64,000 nt of DNA, from contig NZ_KB731324.1 of the NCBI RefSeq assembly GCF_000353285.1, positions 6,191,156 through 6,255,155 on the forward strand, given 5' to 3'. Positions within the stretch are counted from its first letter, which is position 1, and the number at the start of each line of letters is the position of its first letter. The translations under genes were made by a program, and so were the position numbers. A model generated the notes under the pieces. The model saw only the letters and a program-made list of their open reading frames with translations. It searched no databases and was not told the DNA's origin. This DNA comes from Leptolyngbya boryana PCC 6306. Its GTDB lineage: Bacteria; Cyanobacteriota; Cyanobacteriia; Leptolyngbyales; Leptolyngbyaceae. This document shows, one piece after another, positions 47,192 to 55,546 of this stretch.

Positions 47192-48013
47192 ATGTACGAG
47201 AAATTAGACCTGCTAAAAGCGCTCTTCGTCGAGATGGATCAAGCCCTAGTCGCGTATTCGGGCGGGATCGATAGTACGCTTGTGGCAAAAGTTGCCTTTG
47301 ATGTTTTGGGCGATCGTGCCATTGCTGTGACTGCCGAATCCCCGTCTCTCCTGCCCGAAGATCTTGAAGATGCTCGCATTCAAGCTGCTGAGATTGGCAT
47401 TACTCACAAGATCGTTCAAACTCACGAATTAGAAAACCCCAATTATGCTTCTAATCCGGTCAATCGCTGTTATTTCTGTAAAAGCGAATTGCACGATACA
47501 TTAAAGCCTCTCGCACATGAATGGGGTTATCCTTACGTGGTCGATGGTGTGAATGCAGATGATTTGCATGATTATCGTCCTGGCATTCAAGCTGCAAAAG
47601 AGCGAGGCGCACGATCTCCTTTAGCCGAAATTGGCATCACAAAAGCTCAAGTTCGAGCGATTGCGAAACATCTCGGATTGTCATATTGGGACAAACCTGC
47701 CCAACCTTGTTTGAGTTCACGGTTTCCCTATGGTGAGGAAATTACGATCGCGAAACTGCAACGAGTTGGACGGGCTGAAGTGTATTTAAGAAAACTGGGC
47801 TGGTCGAATATTCGAGTGCGATCGGAGGGTGACACGGCTCGGATTGAAGTCATGCCCGATCAAGTTAAAGAATTCGTTGTTCAGACGGATCTTTCAACGC
47901 TGGTCGAGGCATTTCAGTCTCTGGGCTTTTTATATGTCACCCTCGATTTAGAAGGCTACCGGAGCGGCAAACTCAATCAAGTTCTGCAATTTACGGCTGA
48001 CCGCACGCCTTAA
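47192..48013 (+). CDS. larE: LarE-family ATP-dependent sacrificial sulfur transferase
   Basis: 273 residues. PP-loop SGGIDS at 23-28 activates the substrate with ATP. Cys173 in PCLSSR is at the position of the Cys that gives up its sulfur in Lactobacillus LarE during synthesis of the nickel-pincer nucleotide of lactate racemase. CYFCKSEL is the other conserved block. larB and larC are not in the window, so the pathway cannot be completed here. The 3' end overlaps the convergent VKOR gene by 23 bases. Confidence 0.85.
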   Translation: MYEKLDLLKALFVEMDQALVAYSGGIDSTLVAKVAFDVLGDRAIAVTAESPSLLPEDLEDARIQAAEIGITHKIVQTHELENPNYASNPVNRCYFCKSELHDTLKPLAHEWGYPYVVDGVNADDLHDYRPGIQAAKERGARSPLAEIGITKAQVRAIAKHLGLSYWDKPAQPCLSSRFPYGEEITIAKLQRVGRAEVYLRKLGWSNIRVRSEGDTARIEVMPDQVKEFVVQTDLSTLVEAFQSLGFLYVTLDLEGYRSGKLNQVLQFTADRTP

Positions 48014-48986
48014 ATGCATTCTTGAAGTCTTGCGGTCCGGTATATCCAGACGCAGAGGCTAACTGCTGAGGAGTTTGCCGACCGCTATAGAATTTGCCAT
48101 TAATTTGCCAAGTTGGGTATCCAGGTTTCTGATTCAATTGACTTTCAGCTTCGCCTAACACTTTCTGGCAAGTCTCAATTTGAGCCTCTTTGCCACCTTC
48201 TGCACACTCGACGTAAGGAAAATCTGCGAGAGCTTCTTTGCCAAAGAATTGTTTCTGTTCACAGCAATGCGGACACCAATAAGCCCCATACATCGTGGCT
48301 CCAGTTTGCTTCAAGTGTTTCGCTAATCCAATTTCGGCTTGTCCAGACGTGTTATTGACAACAAAATAAGGATTGCCTGCCGCATCTGTAATGGTTGCGG
48401 CATCGATCGGACCTCTGCCAATCGAAGCGCCCCAAGCGATCGAGCCAATGAGAGTAATCATGGCGACGATTGTGCCCAGGAAAAATAACTGTCCACGATC
48501 GTTCCAATCTCGCCCAATCAGCGTCAATACGAACATCAATGTGGCAAACGTGGCTGAAGCCAGACAGAAATAACAAATTCCATTAACTCCAAACTGCGAC
48601 ACAAATTTGGAGAACATGATGTACATCAGGTAGCCGCTAAACAGCAACATTGCAGTTGCGCCTGCAAACAGCAGCAGCCAAGTTTGATTCTCTAAATTGG
48701 TGCGGAGCGATTTCTTCTCTTCAGGATTCACCAGCAAGGGAGCCAAGGCAAGTACTGCCATTCCGATGTATGCCAATAATCCATACAGAGAAAGGGGCAG
48801 CCCGAATAAGACGGCATAGGGGCTTTCCAGCACCCGTTCACATCCACTGGTCGGACATGCCACCGTGGCGCTAGACAATTTGTTAAAGGTGATATAGCCC
48901 GTGTTGAGAATGCCAAGCCCTGCGATCGCGCCAATCAGCGGGCGAGCGGCACGGTGTATCCAAGGGGTAGAACGTCGGCGAGTCAT
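47991..48986 (-). CDS. VKOR-thioredoxin fusion (disulfide bond forming protein)
   Basis: 331 residues. N-terminal vitamin K epoxide reductase domain with about five membrane helices: outer-loop cysteines in ACPTSGCERV, the quinone-side CxxC in GICYFCLASA. Then a periplasmic thioredoxin-like domain with WCPHC. The fusion is the cyanobacterial/plastid LTO1 type, which oxidises periplasmic or lumenal proteins. ATG at 48986. Confidence 0.92.
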   Translation of the reverse strand: MTRRRSTPWIHRAARPLIGAIAGLGILNTGYITFNKLSSATVACPTSGCERVLESPYAVLFGLPLSLYGLLAYIGMAVLALAPLLVNPEEKKSLRTNLENQTWLLLFAGATAMLLFSGYLMYIMFSKFVSQFGVNGICYFCLASATFATLMFVLTLIGRDWNDRGQLFFLGTIVAMITLIGSIAWGASIGRGPIDAATITDAAGNPYFVVNNTSGQAEIGLAKHLKQTGATMYGAYWCPHCCEQKQFFGKEALADFPYVECAEGGKEAQIETCQKVLGEAESQLNQKPGYPTWQINGKFYSGRQTPQQLASASGYTGPQDFKNAFKACGQP

Positions 48987-49193
48987 AATTTTGATTTCAA
49001 CGGGAGTCGGTACATACTTTATCAGGGTAACTGCTGCTCGTGCGATTCGGACGTGTAGTTTATTGTGTCCGAATCGAATGGGGTTGAGCCGATTATTTTC
49101 ATGATGCGAAACGGCATTTCTAAGTTTCTGAGAAATTTGCTTGCAAAGTTACGATTCTTTTGCTAATTTAATTAAGCGCCGAAACGCGCTCCC

Positions 49194-49266
<73 letters not shown>

Positions 49267-49287
49267 TAAGTTCTAGCCTTCAGATAA

Positions 49288-49324
49288 AAGCAATGAGCTG
49301 AATCTGAGCTAAAGCTCAACTCAT
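49288..49324 (+). terminator. Nested hairpin after tRNA-Phe
   Basis: AATGAG ... CTCATT enclose an inner TGAGCT / AGCTCA stem with a two-base loop, about 25 bases past the tRNA. No long T-run. It could end the tRNA transcript. Confidence 0.5.
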
Positions 49325-49361
49325 TCAAATAACTTTTTCTTGCACACTCGTCATGGTGAGA

Positions 49362-49410
49362 AAATATTACCTATTTCTATAGTTATTTAATAGAGATAGG
49401 TAATATTTTT
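49362..49410. repeat. 19-bp near-perfect inverted repeat
   Basis: Arms 49362-49380 and 49390-49408 match at 18 of 19 positions with a 9-base loop; the right arm is followed by further T residues. AT-rich. It might be a terminator or the core of a very small palindromic element. Confidence 0.7.
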
Positions 49411-49494
49411 TGTATGTTCTATTTAACCGACAGCATCTTGGGTTGGTGCCATACTTGAGAGAACATGGGTTTAATTTAATGAAGTTTTTATAGT

Positions 49495-49692
49495 TGTAAG
49501 TGACTTTTTATATGTCATAGTGACGAATTAGTGTCGTTGAGACTGTAAAGCTTGTCTCTTCTGACGTTTAGCGTCCAGTGCAAATTCAGAGAATATAACC
49601 TTACCTCCAGCTCAAGACTTGGAAGTTTGTTGGGGCAAGACTATCTCAATGACAAGATTTTGTCTCGATGTCATTTAATTTGGCACTGTACA
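49495..49692 (+). mobile_element. Miniature transposon-like element A with Tn7/CAST-like ends (198 bp)
   Basis: Begins TGTAAGTGAC (one base shorter than the full TGTACAGTGAC) and ends CACTGTACA. The left end carries TGAC...TGTC units (TGACTTTTTATATGTCAT, TGACGAATTAGTGTCGTTG). The right end, read inward, is TGTACAGTGCCAAATTAAATGACATCG then GACAAAATCTTGTCATTG. Identical to the reverse complement of element B apart from a 14-base tandem repeat and this one lost base. No target duplication seen (ATAGT / GCTAC). No coding capacity. Confidence 0.75.
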
Positions 49693-49843
49693 GCTACTAA
49701 ACTCCCTGGTTTTTGACCATATTTGGGTACGAGTGTAACCGTTACAGGACAAGAGATTCAGCAATTTTGAAAACTTTTCCGCAATCGAGTATTGATTTGC
49801 TACAGTGTACTCGGAAAATAATTTTTCAGAGGAATCACTGATA

Positions 49844-50194
49844 ATGTTCCTGTGCCAAGTTGAACTCTTATCAAGCCTTCCACAACCCAATGGAGAACCG
49901 TTTTATCTCGGTGTGGGGAAATACAATTTCGATCCAAACTTGCAAGTTGGTGATGAAGTCTGGGTCAACGATTGGGAGGTAGGGGGTAAGACTTACCACC
50001 TCAAAACGAAGGTTGTCGCTAGAAAGAAGGAGATTCATCCTCCTGATCACACTTTAGAAAGATTTGGTGCAGAAGCAATACGAAATGGTCTTTTCATCTT
50101 GCGAATTTTCGTCGAAGCTGAAGACAGAGACGCAGTTCTAGAAATCAGCGAGAATATCGAACGTCACAAATCAACTGCTGGATTTCCAGCATAG
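49844..50194 (+). CDS. Unknown 116-residue protein between the miniature elements
   Basis: ATG at 49844 with AGAGGA about 11 bases upstream. The sequence has a beta-rich look (FYLGVGKYNFDPNLQVGDEVWVNDWEVGGKTYHLKTKVVARKKE) with a charged C-terminal half (FVEAEDRDAVLEISENIERH). No signal peptide or membrane segment. I do not recognise the family. HIP1 sites are absent here, consistent with acquired cargo. Confidence 0.55.
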   Translation: MFLCQVELLSSLPQPNGEPFYLGVGKYNFDPNLQVGDEVWVNDWEVGGKTYHLKTKVVARKKEIHPPDHTLERFGAEAIRNGLFILRIFVEAEDRDAVLEISENIERHKSTAGFPA

Positions 50195-50317
50195 CCTTAA
50201 GAGCGAAATGGTTGGCAGTTCTTGACGATTAACTCAATCTAGTAACTCCCAAATGAAGGCGGCTCAAGTGCGATTGGTTCCAACCCCTTCTCGCACTTGA
50301 GTTATGATTGCTCACCT

Positions 50318-50569
50318 TCAACTTAGCTTTTCGTTGACTTTCCCTTCAATTACTTCCTGAACAGCATCAGGCAGGTTCCCGAAAAAATCGTGCCCAGTCA
50401 GCCGCTCAACTTCATCCACCGAAGTTACATACTTCTTCCAGGGCTTCAAGTTCACCCCTTGCTGATTAGGGACAACAAGACCGATCGTGCGGCTTACCTT
50501 CTCGGTCACGTCTTTTGGCTTGATGCCCGAACGATCGAGAACTAGCGCATCTGTCGCTGATCTCGTCAA
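50318..50569 (-). pseudogene. C-terminal relic of a NucA-like DNA/RNA non-specific endonuclease
   Basis: About 83 residues. VVPNQQGVN, KYVTSVDEVERLTGHDFFGNLPDAVQEVIE match the last ~60 residues of NucA/NUC1 nucleases (VPNxQGVxxxWxxYxTSVDxIExxTGYxFLxxLPxxVQxVIE). The catalytic DRGH region and the whole N-terminal two thirds are absent, and nothing resembling them lies upstream. So it is a fragment, not an active nuclease. Confidence 0.7.
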
Positions 50570-50704
50570 TAGTGCCAGTGCTTATAGGATGGGGTTCAGA
50601 AATAGGTTACAAAAGAGGCATTGAAACTGTGCAGGAACGTTGTCCATAACTGTTAGACAGGTAGAAACCCCAGCACAGCTAGGAACACGCTCTACATAAG
50701 AACG

Positions 50705-51127
50705 ATGACGGTATTTGTAACTATTATTTCTGGTGTTGCAACTTTTGTACTAGGGCAAATTTTACTCAAACTGCTTATAGAGCCAGTTCATGAATTTAGA
50801 AGGACTGTTGCTGATATTGCCCTTGCATTAATTGAATACGCAAATATTTATGCGAATCCTGGTGTGGCTGGTGAAGAAGTTGAAAAGCTGGCTTCAGTAA
50901 ATTTGCGAAAACTATCTTCACGCCTTCACGCTCAAATGTATTTAATTCCTTGTTATTCCTTTACTTCTAAAGTGTTTCGACTGCCTTCAGGAGATAAAGT
51001 CAGAGAAGTTGCAAGCAACATCATCGGCTTATCCAATGGGTTATCTAAATCGTCATCTGATCTAATTTCCGCAAATGTACAAAGGGCTAACAAAATTCAC
51101 CACTTGCTCGGTATTCCACCTTCGTAA
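50705..51127 (+). CDS. Unknown 140-residue protein with an N-terminal membrane helix
   Basis: ATG at 50705. Residues ~3-24 (VFVTIISGVATFVLGQILLKLL) form one membrane helix, followed by a helical cytoplasmic domain starting EPVHEFRRTVADIALAL. The EFRRTVADIA motif is one I associate with small cyanobacterial and proteobacterial hypothetical membrane proteins of unknown role. Low GC and no HIP1 site. Lies just inside element B. Confidence 0.6.
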   Translation: MTVFVTIISGVATFVLGQILLKLLIEPVHEFRRTVADIALALIEYANIYANPGVAGEEVEKLASVNLRKLSSRLHAQMYLIPCYSFTSKVFRLPSGDKVREVASNIIGLSNGLSKSSSDLISANVQRANKIHHLLGIPPS

Positions 51128-51188
51128 CCAAATAGCAACAAGCAACTGGGGTCGATCGACTTTCTATGGGGACAAATGTGACAATTGC

Positions 51189-51401
51189 TGTACAGTGCCA
51201 AATTAAATGACATCGAGACAAAATCTTGTCATTGAGATAGTCTTGCCCCAACAAACTTCCAAGTCTTGAGCTGGAGGTAAGGTTATATTCTCTGAATTTG
51301 CACTGGACGCTAAACGTCAGAAGAGACAAGCTTTACAGTCTCAACGACACTAACTCAACGACACTAATTCGTCACTATGACATATAAAAAGTCACTGTAC
51401 A
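51189..51401 (-). mobile_element. Miniature transposon-like element B with Tn7/CAST-like ends (213 bp)
   Basis: Begins TGTACAGTG and ends CACTGTACA, perfect 9-bp terminal inverted repeats. On the reverse strand it reads like element A, plus one extra 14-base unit (AGTTAGTGTCGTTG). Flanks are ATTGC on the left and ATCGC on the right, a possible 5-bp target duplication with one change. The core (~110 bp) holds no reading frame. The ends resemble those I recall for type V-K CRISPR-associated transposons (TGTACAGTGACAAATTA...). Confidence 0.78.
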
Positions 51402-51456
51402 ATCGCGCTTGCTCAAGCTAAACGGTTGCAAACCTTTAGCCGAGCTGAATGTTAGA

Positions 51457-52713
51457 CTATACTCCGCGCAATCGACGCTCCAAGAAGCGACGCTCACTGT
51501 CGTTTGTCACCAATTCCAGTGCCCGTGTATAGCTCTGGCTCGCTTCCTCTAATGCTCCAACACGCCGGAATAAATCTGCACGGGTGGCATGAAACAGATG
51601 ATAGCTATCAAGTTCTGGAGCAAGTTGATCAACCAGTGCAAACGCCGATTGGGGACCGTCTGCCATTGCGATCGCCACTGCTCGATTCAAGGTCACAATC
51701 GGTGAAGGCTGCAAGCGTTCCAACACTTCGTAGAGTCGCACAATCTGTACCCAGTCCGTTTGTTCGGCGCGGGCTGCCTGACAGTGGAGGGCAGCGATCG
51801 CCGCTTGTAGAGCATACACTCCCGTTCCACCCCGTAAGGCTTCTTCTACCAGAGGCAATGCCTCAGCAATCTGGGGGTGGTTCCAACGACTCCGATCCTG
51901 ATCTTCCAACAAAATTAGATCGCCTGCCTCATCCAAACGGGCATCACGTCGCGAGTCGTGTAGCAACATCAGCGCCACGAGTGCTGTGACTTCAGATGGA
52001 GGTTGAGGCGACATCAATTCTCGCACCAGTTGCCCCAGCCGAATTGCTTCAGTGCAAAAGTCAGCCCGCACGATCGAATTACCTTTGGTTGCAGCATAAC
52101 CTTCATTAAAGATGAGATAGATTACCGTCAGTACTGCCTCTATCCGAGGGGAGAGGTCGGTTGTCTCTGGCACTTTATAGGGAATGCCTGCATCTCGAAT
52201 CTTGCGTTTAGCACGTACCAACCGCTGTGCCATCGTTGCTGTAGGAACCAGAAAGGCGCGGGCAATTTCGTCGGTTTCCAGTCCTCCTAACATTCGCAGC
52301 GTCAATGCCACCTGAGTTTCGATCGCCAGTGCTGGGTGGCAACAAGTGAAGATTAATCGCAGGCGATCGTCTTCAATTTCATCACTGCCATAGGTTGGTT
52401 CTTCACTCGACGGAATTAACCCTGATGCCGCGTACCACTCTAGTTTTTCGGTTAGTCGTGTTCGTCGTCGCAGGCGATCGATCTCTTTATATCGAGCAGT
52501 TCGGATAATCCAGGCACGAGGAAGATCGGGAATCCCACTGGTTTCCCATTGATTGACTGCTGCTGCAAACGCCTCTTGTGCAGCTTCTTCAGCTAAATCA
52601 AAATCTCCCAACAAGCGAATGAGGATAGCAACAATTCGCCCCCATTCCGTCTTATAGACAGAGGCAATTGCCTGAGCAACGTCGGATTTTGGAGTTGAAG
52701 CCGTACCTGTCAT
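51457..52713 (-). CDS. ECF42-type RNA polymerase sigma factor (DUF6596)
   Basis: 418 residues from ATG 52713; a TTG four codons upstream is less likely. Sigma region 2 (LLGDFDLAEEAAQEAFAAAVNQW), region 4 (LRMLGGLETDEIARAFLVPTATMAQRLVRAKRKIRDAGIPY), then a long C-terminal extension with DUF6596/TPR character (ALVALMLLHDSRRDARLD, TLNRAVAIAMADGP, YHLFHATRADLFRRVG). In ECF42 proteins the extension controls activity. A DGPF-domain gene lies divergently next to it, the hallmark context of this group. No anti-sigma factor is seen. Confidence 0.9.
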   Translation of the reverse strand: MTGTASTPKSDVAQAIASVYKTEWGRIVAILIRLLGDFDLAEEAAQEAFAAAVNQWETSGIPDLPRAWIIRTARYKEIDRLRRRTRLTEKLEWYAASGLIPSSEEPTYGSDEIEDDRLRLIFTCCHPALAIETQVALTLRMLGGLETDEIARAFLVPTATMAQRLVRAKRKIRDAGIPYKVPETTDLSPRIEAVLTVIYLIFNEGYAATKGNSIVRADFCTEAIRLGQLVRELMSPQPPSEVTALVALMLLHDSRRDARLDEAGDLILLEDQDRSRWNHPQIAEALPLVEEALRGGTGVYALQAAIAALHCQAARAEQTDWVQIVRLYEVLERLQPSPIVTLNRAVAIAMADGPQSAFALVDQLAPELDSYHLFHATRADLFRRVGALEEASQSYTRALELVTNDSERRFLERRLRGV

Positions 52714-52741
52714 AAAACGACACAAAAAAGTTTGGGCAAAA

Positions 52742-52768
52742 TGTCGATTTGGGTGATTCCCGTTCGAC
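52742..52768 (+). promoter_or_regulatory. Candidate ECF42 promoter, upstream copy
   Basis: TGTCGA (-35-like) at 52742-52747, 17-base spacer, CGAC (-10-like) at 52765-52768. It is part of a ~43-base direct repeat shared with 52825-52867 (about 35 identical bases). The TGTCGA / CGAC combination is the motif I recall for ECF42 targets in Streptomyces. Confidence 0.65.
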
Positions 52769-52824
52769 TGACTAACAAAGAGAGCTAAAGTTCAATTGTA
52801 CTAAACAAAATTTTTGCTGTCAGG

Positions 52825-52851
52825 TGTCGATTTGGGCAATTCCCATTCGAC
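52825..52851 (+). promoter_or_regulatory. Candidate ECF42 promoter of the DGPF operon
   Basis: TGTCGA at 52825-52830, 17-base spacer, CGAC at 52848-52851. The DGPF gene's AAGGAG and ATG follow at 52861 and 52875, giving a short leader. Second copy of the direct repeat. Confidence 0.7.
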
Positions 52852-52874
52852 TGAATCACAAAGGAGACAACCCA

Positions 52875-53231
52875 ATGAAATATTTGCTGCTGATCTATAT
52901 GGACGAAAACGCCATGAGTGATACCGAGCGCGAGCATTGCTACGTGGAGTCTGCCCAGGTCGCCCAGGATCTCCATGCAAAGGGACAATTTGTGGCATCT
53001 GCTCCCCTTCATCCTGTTGCAACGGCTACCAGTGTTCGCGTCCGTGAGGGCAAATCGCTTGTAACCGATGGACCCTTTGCCGAAACCCGTGAGCAATTGG
53101 GCGGGTTCTACCTGGTCAATGCTCAGGATCTGGATGAAGCGATCGCGATCGCCAATCGAATTCCAGGGGCGCGAGTCGGTACGGTCGAAATTCGCCCTGT
53201 TCTTGAAATTGCAGGACTTCCAAAATCTTGA
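52875..53231 (+). CDS. DGPF-domain (YCII-related) protein
   Basis: 118 residues. Opens MKYLLLIYMDENAMSD and has the naming motif LVTDGPFAETREQLGGFYLV, both diagnostic for the YCII/DGPF family. Members are dimeric ferredoxin-like-fold proteins, some thought to be enzymes; this one is the standard partner of ECF42 sigma factors. ATG at 52875 with AAGGAG eight bases ahead. First gene of a four-gene operon. Confidence 0.9.
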   Translation: MKYLLLIYMDENAMSDTEREHCYVESAQVAQDLHAKGQFVASAPLHPVATATSVRVREGKSLVTDGPFAETREQLGGFYLVNAQDLDEAIAIANRIPGARVGTVEIRPVLEIAGLPKS

Positions 53232-53314
53232 CGTTGAGACTCAATCCATCAGCAATTTGAAGTTCAAACCAAAGGAAAAAAACGCAATCCTTTGAAGGAA
53301 CCCCAGAAGTAGTC

Positions 53315-53725
53315 ATGAAAATCAATTCCTATCTCATGTTCGACGGAAACTGTGAGGCAGCGTTCAAGTTCTACGAGCAATGTCTGGGTGGCAAAATCAC
53401 CATGATGATGACTCACAAGGAAGCACCCTCCGCAGAAAATGTTCCAGCTGAATTGCACGACAAAATCATGCACGCCTGCCTTGAACTGGAAGATCGCTTC
53501 CTTATGGGATCTGACTGCCCACCGGGATATTTTGAACCCCCTCAAGGCTTCTACGTCCAGGTGAGCGTATCTGACCCAGACGAGGCAGAAAGAATTTTTT
53601 GCGCTCTGGCAGAAAACGGCAAAGTAAAAATGGCGATCACGCAAACGTTCTGGTCCGTTCGCTTCGGCATGTTAGTTGATCAGTTTGGCACACCGTGGAT
53701 GGTCAACTGCGATCAGGTCGCTTGA
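53315..53725 (+). CDS. PhnB-like VOC-superfamily protein
   Basis: 136 residues. SYLMFDGNCEAAFKFYEQCLGGKI at the N-terminus and WSVRFGMLVDQFGTPWMVN at the C-terminus are the PhnB/3-demethylubiquinone-methyltransferase-like VOC pattern. Known members bind metals or small ligands; the reaction is not readable. ATG at 53315. Second gene of the ECF42-linked operon. Confidence 0.85.
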   Translation: MKINSYLMFDGNCEAAFKFYEQCLGGKITMMMTHKEAPSAENVPAELHDKIMHACLELEDRFLMGSDCPPGYFEPPQGFYVQVSVSDPDEAERIFCALAENGKVKMAITQTFWSVRFGMLVDQFGTPWMVNCDQVA

Positions 53726-53752
53726 GCTTTTTATTATTCATGGAGATTCACA

Positions 53753-54481
53753 ATGGTTCAGAATACAATTTCACATCCAAAAGTTGTTGGAAAAGATGAG
53801 TGGTTGACTGCTCGGAAAACATTGCTTGAACACGAAAAAGAGTTGACCAAGCAGCGCGATCGTATCAACGCAGAACGACGCAGGCTACCAATGGTCAAAC
53901 TTGACAAGGAATACGCTTTTGAAGGATCAAACGGTGCTACCAAACTCGTTGATTTGTTTGAGGGACGAACTCAACTGATCATCTACCACTTCATGTTTGC
54001 ACCAGAGTGGGAGAAGGGCTGTATGGGTTGCACAGGCTTTGTTCATTCGCTGGGCGATTTATCTATGCTGAATGAACGGGATACGACCTTTGCCTTAGTC
54101 GCGCGCGCCCCGTTCCCCAAGTTGGAAGCCTACAAGACGCTGAAGGGATGGACGATTCCCTGGTATTCGTCCTTTGGTAGTGATTTCAACTACGATTTCC
54201 ATGTCACGCTGGATGAAACTATTGCACCCACCGAATACAACTATCGAGACAAGGCGGAGTTAGAGCGATTAAACGGACCCAATGTAATACAAGGCGAGAG
54301 CCACGGACTCAGCGTTTTCTTCCGTCTAGGCGACGATGTTTTCCACAGCTACTCGACCTACGCCCGTGGCGTTGAATCCCTCACTGACTCCTACAGCCTG
54401 CTGGATATGACCCCCTACGGACGGCAGGAAGACTTTGAAGACTCACCCCCTGGATATCCGCAAAAGCCGACCTATGGATAG
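53753..54481 (+). CDS. DUF899 (thioredoxin-like fold) protein
   Basis: 242 residues. [29 protein letters not shown], the opening of DUF899 proteins, then [22 protein letters not shown] with the conserved CxxC, and [14 protein letters not shown] near the end. The family has a thioredoxin-like fold; function unproven, with links to redox stress. It often neighbours ECF42/ECF41 sigma genes together with DGPF and VOC genes, as here. Confidence 0.88.
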   Translation: MVQNTISHPKVVGKDEWLTARKTLLEHEKELTKQRDRINAERRRLPMVKLDKEYAFEGSNGATKLVDLFEGRTQLIIYHFMFAPEWEKGCMGCTGFVHSLGDLSMLNERDTTFALVARAPFPKLEAYKTLKGWTIPWYSSFGSDFNYDFHVTLDETIAPTEYNYRDKAELERLNGPNVIQGESHGLSVFFRLGDDVFHSYSTYARGVESLTDSYSLLDMTPYGRQEDFEDSPPGYPQKPTYG

Positions 54482-54546
54482 AAACGCGGCACTTCTACGT
54501 TAAATCTACTGCGATCGCACTTCTCATTCATCACAAGGAGAACAAA

Positions 54547-55062
54547 ATGGAAACGATTCAAACTGAACAAACTCCATCTATGCCTGCTCAACCGCAGAAA
54601 GAACATCAGTGGCTCCAGAAACTCGTTGGTGAGTGGACGTATGAAATCGAAGCGATGATGGCACCTGATCAACCTCCCGTGAAATCAACGGGAACAGAAA
54701 CGGTGCGCTCACTGGGTGGACTCTGGATATTGGCAGAAGGACAGGGTGAGATGGGTGGCTGTGGTTCTGCAACAACTCTGATGACCCTTGGCTACGACCC
54801 ACAGAAACAGCGCTATGTGGGCACCTGGATTGGCTCAATGATGACGTATCTCTGGATATATGACGGTGAACTAGATGCTTCTGAAACTGCACTAACACTC
54901 AACTCTGATGGACCTGTCATGACGGGTGAGGAGAAGCTAGGCAAGTACAAAGATGTGATCGAGTTCAAGAGTGACGATCACCGGGTATTAACCTCACATA
55001 TGTTGAGCGATGATGGGCAGTGGCAGCAGTTCATGACCGCCCATTATCGACGCAAGCAATAA
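54547..55062 (+). CDS. DUF1579 family protein
   Basis: 171 residues. WLQKLVGEWTYEIEA at the start and GTETVRSLGGLWILAEG, TLMTLGYDPQKQRYVGTWIGSM in the middle are DUF1579 hallmarks. Predicted lipocalin-like beta barrel, cytoplasmic. The ATG at 54547 has AAGGAGA seven bases before. Last gene of the operon; a strong hairpin follows. Confidence 0.88.
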   Translation: METIQTEQTPSMPAQPQKEHQWLQKLVGEWTYEIEAMMAPDQPPVKSTGTETVRSLGGLWILAEGQGEMGGCGSATTLMTLGYDPQKQRYVGTWIGSMMTYLWIYDGELDASETALTLNSDGPVMTGEEKLGKYKDVIEFKSDDHRVLTSHMLSDDGQWQQFMTAHYRRKQ

Positions 55063-55112
55063 GCCGTATTGTTCCATTGACGAAACCAAGTCCTGCAAAA
55101 AAGCTTATTCTC

Positions 55113-55153
55113 CATGCGATACCCAATAGGGTTTGCCATTTGGGTATCGCATG
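55113..55153. terminator. Perfect 14-bp hairpin after the DUF1579 gene
   Basis: CATGCGATACCCAA and TTGGGTATCGCATG are exact inverted copies with a 13-base loop, ~50 bases past the operon's end. Only a weak T-rich tail (ATCTTTC) follows. It could end the operon, and a transcript from the other strand. Confidence 0.65.
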
Positions 55154-55174
55154 AATCTTTCATTTCCACGATAG

Positions 55175-55546
55175 TCATCTGAATGCTGGGTAATCAGGGA
55201 GAGAAGGCGTACCTCTCCAACGCTGCTGCAACAGATCCAACAACCGACTAGCAGTGCCGCGTAAACCAGGAAGTTAATTGAATTCTTGCGTTGTTGTAAT
55301 GAATGCTTCTAAGCGAGCCAAAATCCGTTGGCGGGTAGTAGAAATTCCCCAATTCAGATCTTTTCGTAAAGCAGATTCAAGATGTCGCGTTAATGTATCC
55401 AACATCCAGTAGCCACAAGCTCTGACTAAAGCTGTTTCAAAGATGGAATCACTCTCTACAATTGGACGCTGCTTGGTTAGGATCGTGCGATAGGTATTTT
55501 CCATCTGTTGCACCCAGCGGATCGACTCTTCTAGGTACCTGGGCAT
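55175..55546 (-). pseudogene. Remnant of a larger gene, possibly a phosphotransferase
   Basis: An open stretch of ~90 residues (RYLEESIRWVQQMENTYRTIL, ACGYWMLDTLTRHLESALRKD, RQRILARLEAFITTTQEF) ends at TAA 55274-55276. In the same frame it resumes (LPGLRGTASRLLDLLQQRW, LPDYPAFR) to a stop at 55175. Upstream a different frame reads ALPLQLINFVYAQ, apparently continuous in sense. So it looks like a gene with a premature stop and a frameshift. Family assignment is a weak recollection. Confidence 0.5.

Noticed and set aside
49400..51460. A complete CRISPR-associated transposon
   Set aside because: No tnsB, tnsC, tniQ, cas12k or CRISPR repeats are present; only end-like sequences are.
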